Below are positions 36,881-46,000 of a stretch of 64,000 nt of DNA, piece by piece. The stretch comes from Solibacillus sp040273735 (GTDB taxonomy: Bacteria > Bacillota > Bacilli > Bacillales_A > Planococcaceae), in the NCBI RefSeq assembly GCF_040273735.1, contig NZ_JBELZM010000008.1, positions 1 through 64,000 of the forward strand, read 5' to 3'. Position numbers and translations under genes: made by a program. Under the pieces are notes generated by a model, which saw nothing but the letters and a program-made list of their open reading frames with translations, had not been told where the DNA came from and made no database searches. Every line of letters begins with the position of its first letter. Position 1 is the stretch's first letter.

Positions 36881-38080
36881 ATGGAAAAAACATGGTGTAT
36901 TGGACCACTCCAGATTGTGCGAGAACTGCGGATAGAAGAAGATTGTTACGCCGTTATTGAAGGCAAAAAAATAGTCCGGTTTTGTAAAAAAGACGAATTG
37001 CCTGAACAAACCGGTCTTGTGGAAACAAAGGCAGCGTATAAAATGATGCCGGGAATGATTGACCAGCATATTCACGGAATGTCCGGTGCTGACGTTATGG
37101 ACGGAACGGAAAGCAGTCTAAATACGATCAGTAAGGCGCTTGCAAAATACGGAGTGACTACCTTTTTAGCTACAACGATGACTGCTTCAGAAACTCAGAT
37201 CGAGCATGTTGTACAATCGATTGCCAATACAAAGAACAATGTAAGAGGTGCCAAAATCGCCGGCATACATTTAGAAGGTCCTTTCATTAACCCGATTCAA
37301 AAAGGTGCACAGTCCGATCAGTTTATAATAAAGCCTTCTGTAGAAATATTTGACCATTTAAACGAGTCTTCTCAAAACGAAATTAAGCTTACTACACTAG
37401 CGGCAGAATTAGATGAAGGGCATAAGCTTGCAGCATACTTAAAAAATAAAGGGATTGTAGCATCGATTGGTCATTCTGATGCCAAATACGCTGAGACAAA
37501 GGCATTGTTGGAACAACAGCTTATTCAGAATGCCACTCATTTTTGTAATGGTATGAGGCCGATTCATCACCGGGAGCCAGGATTGCAGGTCGCTTTACTG
37601 CAAAGTGAGTGTATGCTGGAAATTATTGCTGACGGATTTCATATTCACCCGGACATGATTCGCTTAATTTACGGAACAATTGGTGAAGACCGAATGATAT
37701 TAGTATCAGACAGTATGCGGGCAACCGAATTAGCAGACGGTATTTATGATTTAGGTGGACAACAAGTTCGTGTAGAAGAGGGCTTGTGTAAATTAGTCGG
37801 AAGTGATGCGCTTGCGGGAAGTACGCTGAATTTAAACAGGTCCAGAAAAAATATGAAGGAGTGGCTCGGACTATCAGATATGACACTGGCTAAGCTGACT
37901 TCAACAAACAGTGCAAAACTGTTAGGATTATTTGAAAATAAAGGGTCAATTGAAATTGGTAAAGATGCTGATTTTTATATCATAAATGAAAACGAAGATG
38001 TTGTATTAACTGTTTCAGAAGGGGAAATTATTTATGAAAATATTTGCGCTAAAAGGAGGGTTGGAGATGAATTTCATTAA
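36881..38080 (+). CDS. nagA: N-acetylglucosamine-6-phosphate deacetylase
   Basis: The 399-aa amidohydrolase removes acetate from GlcNAc-6-P in amino-sugar catabolism. It shows PGMIDQHIHGMSGADVMD (HxH metal site), GIHLEGPFINPIQKGAQ (metal-binding Glu and substrate loop), SIGHSDAKYAET (His), ATHFCNGMRPIHHREPG (His and substrate binding), and the catalytic Asp in LVSDSMRATEL. No nagB follows; a GNAT gene does, with a 14-nt overlap. It may serve a linked amino-sugar pathway with the ABC importer and ROK kinase downstream; that link is an inference. Confidence 0.93.
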   Translation: MEKTWCIGPLQIVRELRIEEDCYAVIEGKKIVRFCKKDELPEQTGLVETKAAYKMMPGMIDQHIHGMSGADVMDGTESSLNTISKALAKYGVTTFLATTMTASETQIEHVVQSIANTKNNVRGAKIAGIHLEGPFINPIQKGAQSDQFIIKPSVEIFDHLNESSQNEIKLTTLAAELDEGHKLAAYLKNKGIVASIGHSDAKYAETKALLEQQLIQNATHFCNGMRPIHHREPGLQVALLQSECMLEIIADGFHIHPDMIRLIYGTIGEDRMILVSDSMRATELADGIYDLGGQQVRVEEGLCKLVGSDALAGSTLNLNRSRKNMKEWLGLSDMTLAKLTSTNSAKLLGLFENKGSIEIGKDADFYIINENEDVVLTVSEGEIIYENICAKRRVGDEFH

Positions 38081-38939
38081 AGGAGATGCTGTTCGCCATA
38101 ACCGACAGCTGAAAGAAAGTTTCTTTAAACTGGCAAAAGATACTTTTGGTCTGGATTTTGAACAATGGGATGAGCAAGGGTATTGGAACGATACATATTG
38201 CCCCTATGTATTCGAAGTGGATGGAAAAATAGTCGCCAATGTATCTACAAGTAGCGGGACGATGATTTTGGACGGCAGACAGTATAAAGCTGTTCAAATC
38301 GGAACAGTTATGACAAATCCAAAATACCAAGGGAAAGGATTGTCCCGTCAGCTTATGGAAAAGGTTATGATAGACCATGCTAATGCACATATCATATACC
38401 TATTTGCGAATAAAACTGTATTGGACTTTTATCCGAAGTTTGGTTTTGAAACGCGTATACAATCTACATTTACTGTGGATAAAAAAGATATTGAGGAGGT
38501 TCATACAGAAGTAAAGAAAGTGAACCTGGATGATAAGCCTACAAGAAATGTATTTTATGAAACAACGGTGTTTAGAAAACCTGTCAGCCAGAAAATGAGT
38601 ATGGTTCAAAATGAAAATATCGTGATGTTCCATGCATTGACGCAATACCGGGACTGTATTTACTATCTACCCAAGTTTCAGGCATTTGTCATTTTGAATG
38701 AAACAGCCGAGTATGCTGAGTTAATCGACGTGATTTCCAAAGAGCAGGTTGATGTACAGGAAATAATCGGTTGCTTACCTATTCAATCCGAAAAAATCAG
38801 ACTGTGTTTTACACCGGATAATTTAAAGATTCCTGTCATGCAAGATGTGCTCATCGATGATGGAGCTATGTTTGTTAAAGTTCAAAAAGATATTATGTAT
38901 CCGAATAATTTACTTTATCCATATAGTGGTTTGGCATAA
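38067..38939 (+). CDS. GNAT-family N-acetyltransferase
   Basis: The 290-aa protein starts at ATG 38067 behind AAAGGAGGGTTGGAG, overlapping the nagA end. The N-terminal half is a GNAT domain with the acetyl-CoA loop in IGTVMTNPKYQGKGLSRQLMEKVM and a downstream IIYLFANKTVLDFYPKFGFETR. The C-terminal half (about 150-290) is beta-rich without a clear match and may be a second, degenerate lobe as in larger GNATs. Coupling to nagA suggests a sugar-related acetyl transfer, but the substrate is unknown. Confidence 0.85.
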   Translation: MNFIKGDAVRHNRQLKESFFKLAKDTFGLDFEQWDEQGYWNDTYCPYVFEVDGKIVANVSTSSGTMILDGRQYKAVQIGTVMTNPKYQGKGLSRQLMEKVMIDHANAHIIYLFANKTVLDFYPKFGFETRIQSTFTVDKKDIEEVHTEVKKVNLDDKPTRNVFYETTVFRKPVSQKMSMVQNENIVMFHALTQYRDCIYYLPKFQAFVILNETAEYAELIDVISKEQVDVQEIIGCLPIQSEKIRLCFTPDNLKIPVMQDVLIDDGAMFVKVQKDIMYPNNLLYPYSGLA

Positions 38940-38940
38940 A

Positions 38941-38980
38941 AAAATGGAGATCCGCTAAATTTCCGCGGGTCTCCATTTTT
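38941..38980. terminator. Bidirectional terminator between convergent genes
   Basis: AAAATGGAGATCCGC and GCGGGTCTCCATTTT form a 15-bp stem with one G-U pair. A-runs and T-runs on both sides let it serve the GNAT gene on the plus strand and the hydrolase gene on the minus strand. Confidence 0.85.
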
Positions 38981-38983
38981 CGG

Positions 38984-39877
38984 TTACTTCAATAATTTCG
39001 ATGTTATATCCAAAAGCCGTTTTTTGGCTTCGCGGGCAATTGGGATTTCTTCCAAGTCGAACCCGTGTGTACATCCTTGATAAGTATCAAATTGGACTTG
39101 TACACGGGATTGCTGTAGTTTATCCACAAATTCACATACTTCCTCGTAAAATAAATCGTGCGTTCCGATAAACGTATAAACCGGCGGAAGCCCTTCAATA
39201 TTTGCATAAAAAGGGGATGCATAAGGAGGAATCTTTTCACTGTCGGGTAAATAAGCAAGCCAACTTTTTTTATTTTTTTCGGCATTCCAAATAGCAGGTG
39301 AAGTAAATTTCTGATGAAATGGTCTTTCTTTTGCATCAAGCATCGGATACAACGGTAAAACCGCCTTGATTTTTGGCCCTTTTACATCACGAGCTTTTAA
39401 AGCAATGGCCAATGCTAAGTTTCCCCCGGCACTGCCACCACTTACGATGATTTTTGTAGGATCTATATTCAAATTTCCTGCATTTTCCCTAATCCAGGTC
39501 AATAGTTCATACCCGTCGTCTAAAGCAGCAGGGTACGGGTGTTCCGGAGCGAGCCGATATTGCGGAATGAATACCACCGCTTGGAAGTTATGTACAAAAT
39601 CTGTTACATAAGGAACACTGTCATCCGGACTGCCGAACACCATCCCCCCACCATGAAGCCAAATAAAGCACGGCATATTTTGTACTGCTTTCTTCGGCTG
39701 TATACGTATGACTCGTATAATTCCTATCAACATTTCTTCGATTAAACAATTTTCCGCTGGGTAGTTTTGTTCGGAAAAATGGACAAATGATCTGTTCAGG
39801 ATCAGTTGATCGAATGTACGAGAATTGTTTAGTTTACGATCTATAATTTCAACGAGTTCAGGGTGGAGTCCGTTCAT
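38984..39877 (-). CDS. Alpha/beta hydrolase of the HSL (lipase/esterase) family
   Basis: The 297-aa protein has the hormone-sensitive-lipase family oxyanion motif HGGGMVFGSPDDS, the nucleophile elbow GGSAGGNLALA, a C-terminal Asp in GTHDLFYEE and His in GCTHGFDLE, giving a complete Ser-Asp-His triad. No signal peptide is present, so it is probably cytoplasmic. Its ATG overlaps the stop of the DUF624 gene by one base (TGATG), so the pair is co-translated. Together they may serve the sugar island, for example in removing ester groups, which is an inference. Confidence 0.9.
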   Translation of the reverse strand: MNGLHPELVEIIDRKLNNSRTFDQLILNRSFVHFSEQNYPAENCLIEEMLIGIIRVIRIQPKKAVQNMPCFIWLHGGGMVFGSPDDSVPYVTDFVHNFQAVVFIPQYRLAPEHPYPAALDDGYELLTWIRENAGNLNIDPTKIIVSGGSAGGNLALAIALKARDVKGPKIKAVLPLYPMLDAKERPFHQKFTSPAIWNAEKNKKSWLAYLPDSEKIPPYASPFYANIEGLPPVYTFIGTHDLFYEEVCEFVDKLQQSRVQVQFDTYQGCTHGFDLEEIPIAREAKKRLLDITSKLLK

Positions 39878-40494
39878 CAAGTTGCAGCCTCCGATACTTT
39901 CCTTTGTTCAACTTTCTTAAAGGAACGAAGCGAAAATTTCATAACAAGTAGACTAAGCACACTCCCGGCAAATAAAGGGATTGCACCCGGTATAATATTG
40001 AAAAAGCCATAGATCAATACGAAACTTAACACATTCAAAATGACCGTGAAAGGGGATGTAATTGTAAATAAAAATGCTTGTTTGATCATTGCCAAAAATG
40101 CTAGATCAAAATGTACATACACTGGAAAGAAGAAAAACAAAGTTCCAAAAATCAAAAAGGCAATGATAAAAGTTGGTATGAGAAGAAAAGATAAAGAATC
40201 AAGCATATAAATCGCATATAAGTCGATCGCTAAAATCAGCACAATAATATAACTAATTCCAGCATATCCGTTTCCTCTAAGCCACTCGGTTTTATAGACT
40301 TCCCAAAATGTTCTCGTAATCGGCTTATCAATATTGAGCAGAAATTGTCTTGTAATTGTAAATAAAGCAATCGTCGCTGGAAAAATACCGAAAACAAAAA
40401 GTCCAATCGCAGAAAAAAACAGCCATAGAAAATTCAAGTAAATAATTTTTAATAGCTTTACGCCAAAACTGTAAAACCCGTCCCAAAATGTCAT
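39877..40494 (-). CDS. DUF624 (YesL-like) membrane protein
   Basis: The 205-aa protein has five or so hydrophobic helices and the DUF624 opening GFYSFGVKLLKIIYLNFLWLFFSAIGLFVFGIFPATIALFTITRQFL. YesL-type proteins are commonly encoded beside sugar ABC importers and polysaccharide-use genes in Bacillales, as here, where it is divergent from an importer; their role is unknown. The upstream site on this strand reads AGGGGGTATCTTT before the ATG. Confidence 0.88.
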   Translation of the reverse strand: MTFWDGFYSFGVKLLKIIYLNFLWLFFSAIGLFVFGIFPATIALFTITRQFLLNIDKPITRTFWEVYKTEWLRGNGYAGISYIIVLILAIDLYAIYMLDSLSFLLIPTFIIAFLIFGTLFFFFPVYVHFDLAFLAMIKQAFLFTITSPFTVILNVLSFVLIYGFFNIIPGAIPLFAGSVLSLLVMKFSLRSFKKVEQRKVSEAAT

Positions 40495-40605
40495 AAAGAT
40501 ACCCCCTTATCTTTATTATAAATTAAAAAGTCTGAAAAATTTTACAATTTAAATTAAGGACTTTTAATGGACTTGAGTTCCACCCATTTTTTATGTAGTC
40601 TGGAA

Positions 40606-40627
40606 AAAATAGCTATTTCGCTATTTT
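40606..40627 (+). promoter_or_regulatory. Inverted repeat upstream of the sugar importer
   Basis: AAAATAGC (40606-40613) and GCTATTTT (40620-40627) form a perfect 8-bp inverted repeat with a 6-nt centre; AAATAGCTATTT within it is also palindromic. The right arm runs into a TATACA (40627-40632) that could be the -10 of the importer operon. An operator overlapping the promoter is the likely reading. Confidence 0.4.
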
Positions 40628-40659
40628 ATACAAAGGGATAATAAAAAGGGGGATGGGTT

Positions 40660-41967
40660 ATGAGTAATACAATTTTTAAAAAGTTGGGACTGCTATTTTT
40701 AGTATTAGTGCTTTCTGTTGTAATGGCTGCCTGCAGCGAAGATGAAACGACTTCAACAGATGCGAATACAAATACAGATAATGGAAGCGCTAACACAGAT
40801 ACAGAAGAGTCTTCAGGATTATCAGGTGAAATCACAGTTTGGGCACACCCTTATACAGATGGCTCAACAGGTGAAGGGGATATGTGGAAAACATTTGCAT
40901 CGGATTTTGAAGCTGAAACAGGAGTAAAAGTTAACTTTGAACAAATTCCATGGGCAAATCGTGACCAAAAGATCTTAACGGCTTTAGCGGCAGGTCAAGG
41001 TCCGGATGTATTCTATGTAATTCCTGACCAAATGCCACAATATGCAGATCAACAATTAATTTTGGATATATCGCAATATGTTACAGATGAAGAGTTAAGC
41101 GGTTTTGTACCAACTGCTATTGAAGCAACAAGTTGGAAAGGCAAACAGTATGGAATGCCAATTTTACAAACGGCAGAGTCTTTAGTTTATAACAAAGATA
41201 TTCTAGCTGAGTTAGGCGTAGATGAAAACAGCCTTCCGACAACATGGGATGAATTTAAAGCTTTAGCTGAAAAAGCAAAAGCAGCTGGATACTATGCATT
41301 TTCATATGCAGGTGGCGGTTCTTTAAATAACACGCTTTATCCATTTTTATGGCAAGCTGGCGGTAACGTAATAGATGAAGATAACAACATCTTAATTAAC
41401 AAACCTGAAGCGGTTAAGTCATTTGAATTAATTAACGAAATGTATACAAAGGGCTGGATTCCACAAGATTCAATTACAGCGTTTGATCATGACTCACTAT
41501 ACTTTGGCGGGAAGTTACTAGCTGTTAATGGTTCTGGTATTTCGGTAAATCGTTTATTAGCTGAGAAGCCATTTGAGTTTGTTATTGCTCCACCATTAAA
41601 AGATGCAGAGCAATTAACTTACGGTACTGTTGGTATGTTTGTAGGTTCGGCGATTTCCAAGAATCCGGAAGCTGCAGCAGAGTTCATGAAGTATATTACA
41701 AACACTGATAACCAACGTACTTTCAATAATATTACACAATATATCCCGACACGTGATGAAGCGAAGGATATTTTTGATTCACAACAATACATGGCTAAAT
41801 TATCAGGCTACACACAATATGCGAAGCCAGGTGTGATTCACCCAGAAGGGCGTAATATTATGCCTTTAGTTCAAGCGGAAATTCAAGCAATGTTAGAAGG
41901 CAAACAATCTCCTCAGGAAGCTGCAGATAAAGCGGCAGACGCAATTGATAAGTTAATTAACAAATAA
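40660..41967 (+). CDS. Sugar ABC transporter substrate-binding lipoprotein
   Basis: The 435-aa protein has a lipoprotein signal (lipobox MAAC, Cys25), an Asn/Thr/Asp-rich linker, and the family 1 extracellular solute-binding fold (ITVWAHPYTDGSTGEGDMWKTFASDFEAETGVKVNFEQIPW, QGPDVFYVIPDQMPQYADQ, ETAESLVYNKDILAELG-type hinge). This class binds mono- or oligosaccharides of the MalE/UgpB kind. It heads an operon with two permeases and an oxidoreductase but no ATPase. Confidence 0.93.
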   Translation: MSNTIFKKLGLLFLVLVLSVVMAACSEDETTSTDANTNTDNGSANTDTEESSGLSGEITVWAHPYTDGSTGEGDMWKTFASDFEAETGVKVNFEQIPWANRDQKILTALAAGQGPDVFYVIPDQMPQYADQQLILDISQYVTDEELSGFVPTAIEATSWKGKQYGMPILQTAESLVYNKDILAELGVDENSLPTTWDEFKALAEKAKAAGYYAFSYAGGGSLNNTLYPFLWQAGGNVIDEDNNILINKPEAVKSFELINEMYTKGWIPQDSITAFDHDSLYFGGKLLAVNGSGISVNRLLAEKPFEFVIAPPLKDAEQLTYGTVGMFVGSAISKNPEAAAEFMKYITNTDNQRTFNNITQYIPTRDEAKDIFDSQQYMAKLSGYTQYAKPGVIHPEGRNIMPLVQAEIQAMLEGKQSPQEAADKAADAIDKLINK

Positions 41968-41975
41968 TTTAAATG

Positions 41976-42004
41976 GAGAGTTTGGTCGTGAAGATCAAAC
42001 TCTC
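41976..42004 (+). other. Intercistronic hairpin between binding protein and permease
   Basis: GAGAGTTTGGTC and GATCAAACTCTC make a 12-bp stem (one G-U pair) with a 5-nt loop and no following T-run. Hairpins at this place in ABC importer operons commonly protect the binding-protein mRNA from 3' decay, giving more binding protein than permease. That role is inferred. Confidence 0.6.
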
Positions 42005-42036
42005 TCATTACTTCAAGTACAGAAAGGGTGAGGCAT

Positions 42037-42954
42037 GTGACCTCTACAACTTCTAAACAATCACTCAGTGCACGATTTAAGAGGGAGTTAAACAAAAATT
42101 TATTAGTCTATGTCGTGCTCATTCCAGTAATAATTCATTTTCTCATTTTTCAAATATATCCATTTGCTTTAAGTTTCTATTTAACGTTTCATGACTGGAA
42201 AATTATCGGGGACCCTGAATTTGTTGGGTTAAAACATTGGAAAAGTTTATTTGATGATGAAATCGCTTGGAAAGCAATATGGAATACAGTTAAGTTTTCC
42301 ATCTATTATATAGTTCCGACAATGGCACTTGGCTTAGTTTTAGCAGTGATCATTAATTCGGGGGTTAAGTTTTCAGGATTTTTTAAAGGATTGTTTTTCT
42401 TACCTGTTGTTACATCATTCGTAATTATTGCAGGGATTTGGGGATGGTTATTCCGCGGTACAGAAGATGGTTTTATAAACTATTTAATCGGTTTTGTAGG
42501 AATCAACCCGCAGCTGTTTTTATCAAGTTCTTCACAGGCGCTTCTAGTCCTGGCGGGTTTAAGTATTTTTAAAGTAGCGGGTACGACGATGATTTACTAT
42601 TATGCGGGATTACAATCGATCGACCGTCAATTGTATGAAGCGGCTCGGATTGATGGGGCAAGTCCATGGAAAATCTTCTGGAAAGTTACATTCCCGATGT
42701 TAAAGCCTATCCACTTTTACGTAGCGATTACAACAACGATTGGTTCATTCCAAATTTTCGACTCAGCGTTCTTGTTAACGAATGGCGGACCAAACTACTC
42801 AACAACGACAATCGTGTATTACTTATATCATCAAGGGTTTACAAGCTTGAATTTAAGCTATGCAGCAGTCTTATCGTATGTGTTATTCTTTATCATTCTC
42901 ATTATCTCGTTAATACAACGTAAATATATTGGGAAAGATCCAAATTATTATTAA
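42037..42954 (+). CDS. Sugar ABC transporter permease (MalF type)
   Basis: The 305-aa membrane protein has six predicted helices and the EAA loop YEAARIDGASPWKIFWKVTFPMLKP that docks with the ATPase. GTG 42037 is preferred because AAAGGGTG lies 7 nt upstream; a GTG three codons earlier is inside that site. It forms the heteromeric channel with the next gene product. Confidence 0.92.
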   Translation: MTSTTSKQSLSARFKRELNKNLLVYVVLIPVIIHFLIFQIYPFALSFYLTFHDWKIIGDPEFVGLKHWKSLFDDEIAWKAIWNTVKFSIYYIVPTMALGLVLAVIINSGVKFSGFFKGLFFLPVVTSFVIIAGIWGWLFRGTEDGFINYLIGFVGINPQLFLSSSSQALLVLAGLSIFKVAGTTMIYYYAGLQSIDRQLYEAARIDGASPWKIFWKVTFPMLKPIHFYVAITTTIGSFQIFDSAFLLTNGGPNYSTTTIVYYLYHQGFTSLNLSYAAVLSYVLFFIILIISLIQRKYIGKDPNYY

Positions 42955-42978
42955 GCTGGTGCGGGAAGGAGCAGATAT

Positions 42979-43782
42979 ATGAAAAAAGTAATCTCTTATA
43001 CAGCATTAGCAATATTAGCAATCATTTTTATAATGCCATTCATCATCATGGTGTTCGGCTCATTAAAAGAAGTGAAACAGGCACAAATTGATCCGTTGTT
43101 TTGGCTGCCGAACAATCCATCAATTCAAAACTATATAACAATTTTTACAAATGGGATTTTTATACGATGGATCTGGAACTCTATCGTTATAACTGTCATT
43201 CCTGTTATTACTCAAATGCTTTTTGCGGCATTGCTCGGGTATATATTTGCGAAAAAGCAATTTTGGGGTAAAGAGGCAATCTTCTGGATTTTCATGGCAG
43301 TCATCATGATTCCTCAACAGTTATTTATTATTCCCAAATATATTATGTTCGCCGATTTTGGATGGATTAATACATATTGGGCATTAATTGTACCTGAATT
43401 ATGGGCAATCATGGGTGTGTTTTTAGTACGACAATTTTTACAGGGGATACCGAAGGATTTGGAAGAGGCTGCCTATATTGACGGGGCAAATGACTGGCAA
43501 ATCTTCTTCAAAATTATTTTGCCGTTATCATTCCCGGTAATTGCGACAGTAGGGACTTTTGCTTTTATTTCAAACTGGAATGACTTATTCCAGCCGTTAA
43601 TTTATTTAACAAATGAAAAAATGTTCCCTGTTACAGTTGGTCTTGCCTCGATGCTCGGAAAAGAAGGGAACTTCGGTGTTGAAATGGCAGGTGCAACAAT
43701 TTCATTTATACCGACATTTTTAATATTCATTTTCTTCCAACGTTATTTTACAGAAGGAATTACAATGTCAGGTATTAAGTAG
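42979..43782 (+). CDS. Sugar ABC transporter permease (MalG type)
   Basis: The 267-aa protein has six hydrophobic helices and the EAA loop EEAAYIDGANDWQIFFKIILPLSFPVI. GGAAGGAG precedes ATG 42979. It is the second permease of the importer. Confidence 0.92.
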   Translation: MKKVISYTALAILAIIFIMPFIIMVFGSLKEVKQAQIDPLFWLPNNPSIQNYITIFTNGIFIRWIWNSIVITVIPVITQMLFAALLGYIFAKKQFWGKEAIFWIFMAVIMIPQQLFIIPKYIMFADFGWINTYWALIVPELWAIMGVFLVRQFLQGIPKDLEEAAYIDGANDWQIFFKIILPLSFPVIATVGTFAFISNWNDLFQPLIYLTNEKMFPVTVGLASMLGKEGNFGVEMAGATISFIPTFLIFIFFQRYFTEGITMSGIK

Positions 43783-43791
43783 GGGGCTTCT

Positions 43792-44631
43792 ATGAAAATA
43801 GGTATGATTGGCACAGATTCAACCCATGCAGTCGCGTTCAGTGAAAGGCTTCAGAAAAAAGGTCATGAGCTATTCGCCTATCGGGGCGGGTCTACAATTG
43901 AACTAAGCAGAAACCGAATTGAACGAGTTTCAGCGGAGTTGCGTAAAAAAAAGATTCCTTTTATTACAACACTACAGGAACTGGCAGACATTTGTGATGC
44001 GTTTATCATTACATCGGTTGATGCCTCACAACATTTCGAACAATTTGCAGACTTGGCTGTTTCTGAAAAACCTGTTTTTGTCGATAAACCACTGGCACAA
44101 AATTATGAGCAGGCGAGTTCTATAGTAGAACATGCCAATGAAAGGGGAACCCCCTTGATGAGTTGCTCGGCTTTACGCTTTGCTGAAGAAATTCAACTGG
44201 CAAAATCTAAAAAGGGCATCGAGGCAGTGGACATCATAACTCCACTGCCGATGCTGCAGGAATTTGACTATTACTACTATGGAATACATGCAGTGGAAAT
44301 GATCAGTGCGATAAAAGGTACATCTGTCAAAGACATAGCCGTTACCTTTAATGATCAGCAGCACTTTATAAAGTTAATATTTCATGATGGGACTGTATCT
44401 TCAATTAGAGGGTACTTACAGCATCGACATAGTTTTCATTTTGTAACACATACACAGCAGCAAAGTGAATGGTTTGAAATTGCTGAAGGAGATGTCCGAT
44501 TTTATGACCGCCTGATTGATGCGATGGAGCAGTTTTTTATAGAGAAAAAAAGTCTCATTGACCAAACAGACACATTACAGACAATTAAACTACTAGATCA
44601 AATAAAGTATACTGCCAGCACAACTTACTGA
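43792..44631 (+). CDS. Gfo/Idh/MocA-type oxidoreductase
   Basis: The 279-aa protein begins with a Rossmann strand (MKIGMIGTDSTHAVAFSERL) and has the family catalytic-lysine motif in the form VDKPLAQNYEQA, where EKP is usual. The C-terminal domain is shorter than in typical members (about 330-380 aa). It ends the importer operon, so it may act first on the imported sugar. Its last bases overlap the convergent regulator gene by 7 bp. Confidence 0.82.
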   Translation: MKIGMIGTDSTHAVAFSERLQKKGHELFAYRGGSTIELSRNRIERVSAELRKKKIPFITTLQELADICDAFIITSVDASQHFEQFADLAVSEKPVFVDKPLAQNYEQASSIVEHANERGTPLMSCSALRFAEEIQLAKSKKGIEAVDIITPLPMLQEFDYYYYGIHAVEMISAIKGTSVKDIAVTFNDQQHFIKLIFHDGTVSSIRGYLQHRHSFHFVTHTQQQSEWFEIAEGDVRFYDRLIDAMEQFFIEKKSLIDQTDTLQTIKLLDQIKYTASTTY

Positions 44632-45917
44632 TTCTTTATATCTTCCAAAAACTGAATATAATAGATGCGTTTAGGACGGCCGCGGTGGGCTATCTTTTCC
44701 TCGCCGATAATATCAACTAGTCCCGCATCCAGCCATTTTAGAAGTATCCGATTTGCGCTTCGTAACGTAATGTTCAATGTTTGAGCAAGTTCTTCGGCCG
44801 TATAAATAAACTTTTGATGCTTCATAATGCGACCCATTAATTTGGATATATAGGAAGCGGACATACCGGCTTTTTCCGCCCGCTCCAATAACTTCAGATC
44901 TGTTATGACTAACGGGTACTGTTCATAGTTAATAAAAACGGTCGTATCAATCGGACCGATTACGCTATTATCTTCGCGCACGATATAACAAAGGTTTGGT
45001 CCGTTTTCGTTTGCCTGGTAGAGAGCCTGTTTTGCATGACGGCCGGAATCATTTGCATTGATTCCAAATCCGACGCCGATTGTACAATTAAGTTTCAGCT
45101 CTTCTTTAAAGCGGGAAAGCAGCGGCAAATGCTTGTACCCTAATGTTTCACGCTCAAATTGTCCGCGGGTCGTAATAAAACTATACTGTAATGGATTCAA
45201 CGTGATTAAATGACCATCCATTTGTTGCGTGAACTGCTGAAGTATTTGCTCTACTTTCGACTGCTCTTGTTTAGCAATCGATTCGAATTGAATCAAACCG
45301 TACACAATTTGGCTTTCTTTGTTTTGTCGCCCTTTAGAAGCCAATAATACCCGTTCAAAAGCAACGATCAATTCTTGCTTTGTCGGAATTAAATAGCGAC
45401 ATTCGATATTATGTGCACTTAATGATGTATAGACAGAGGCAATCGTAGTGACCGGGAAATAGCCTTGTTCAGCATGTTTAATATGATTTTCTAATATGGC
45501 ATCAACGGTTTCGCCTTCAGAAAACACATAGTCGATTTTATGATGTAGCTGATGTGTAATCGACAAAATGGTACTTTGTTGCAACAAGTCAAAACAATAC
45601 TGTTTCTGTTCATTTTGAATTTTATGGGTTAATAGCAATTCGTATAGCTGAAGTGCCCTACTATTAATCTGATAAAGCTGCAAAGATGAATCATAGAATT
45701 TCAATTGCTGAAAAATATAAGGATCTGCAGCGACAAGCATTTCATATTCATATATAAATCGATGTAACTCGTCCGTCATTATAAAGTCTTGTGTTAAAAA
45801 ATAATGTGGCTGGATATTAGGGAATCCACGTAATGCTTCTTTAATTGTATCCTGTAAAATTTCAGGAACAATAATCCCTACTAAACTTTGTGAGGTATAC
45901 GGAAGTGCCTTATTCAT
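44625..45917 (-). CDS. Regulator with degenerate GGDEF-like domain and winged helix
   Basis: The 430-aa protein starts at ATG 45917 (TGGAGG 12 nt upstream); a longer frame of 28 hydrophobic residues has no site. Residues about 190-350 show the C-terminal half of a GGDEF fold (LNCTIGVGFGINAND followed by AKQALYQANENGPNLCYIV), but the GG[D/E]EF signature position reads LQYSFITTRG, so cyclase activity is unlikely. The C-terminal 75 residues are a winged helix (FIYTAEELAQTLNITLRSANRILLKWLDAGLV...RGRPKRIYYI). It may sense a small molecule and control the divergent operon at 46001 from the shared 83-bp region. No named family is recalled. Confidence 0.75.
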   Translation of the reverse strand: MNKALPYTSQSLVGIIVPEILQDTIKEALRGFPNIQPHYFLTQDFIMTDELHRFIYEYEMLVAADPYIFQQLKFYDSSLQLYQINSRALQLYELLLTHKIQNEQKQYCFDLLQQSTILSITHQLHHKIDYVFSEGETVDAILENHIKHAEQGYFPVTTIASVYTSLSAHNIECRYLIPTKQELIVAFERVLLASKGRQNKESQIVYGLIQFESIAKQEQSKVEQILQQFTQQMDGHLITLNPLQYSFITTRGQFERETLGYKHLPLLSRFKEELKLNCTIGVGFGINANDSGRHAKQALYQANENGPNLCYIVREDNSVIGPIDTTVFINYEQYPLVITDLKLLERAEKAGMSASYISKLMGRIMKHQKFIYTAEELAQTLNITLRSANRILLKWLDAGLVDIIGEEKIAHRGRPKRIYYIQFLEDIKNQ

Positions 45918-46000
45918 TATGTCTGTGCCTCCAAAAATCCATATTAATATAATTTTACAGAAATATGTAAGAATATTCAATTTATAAAGGGGTGACCGCA

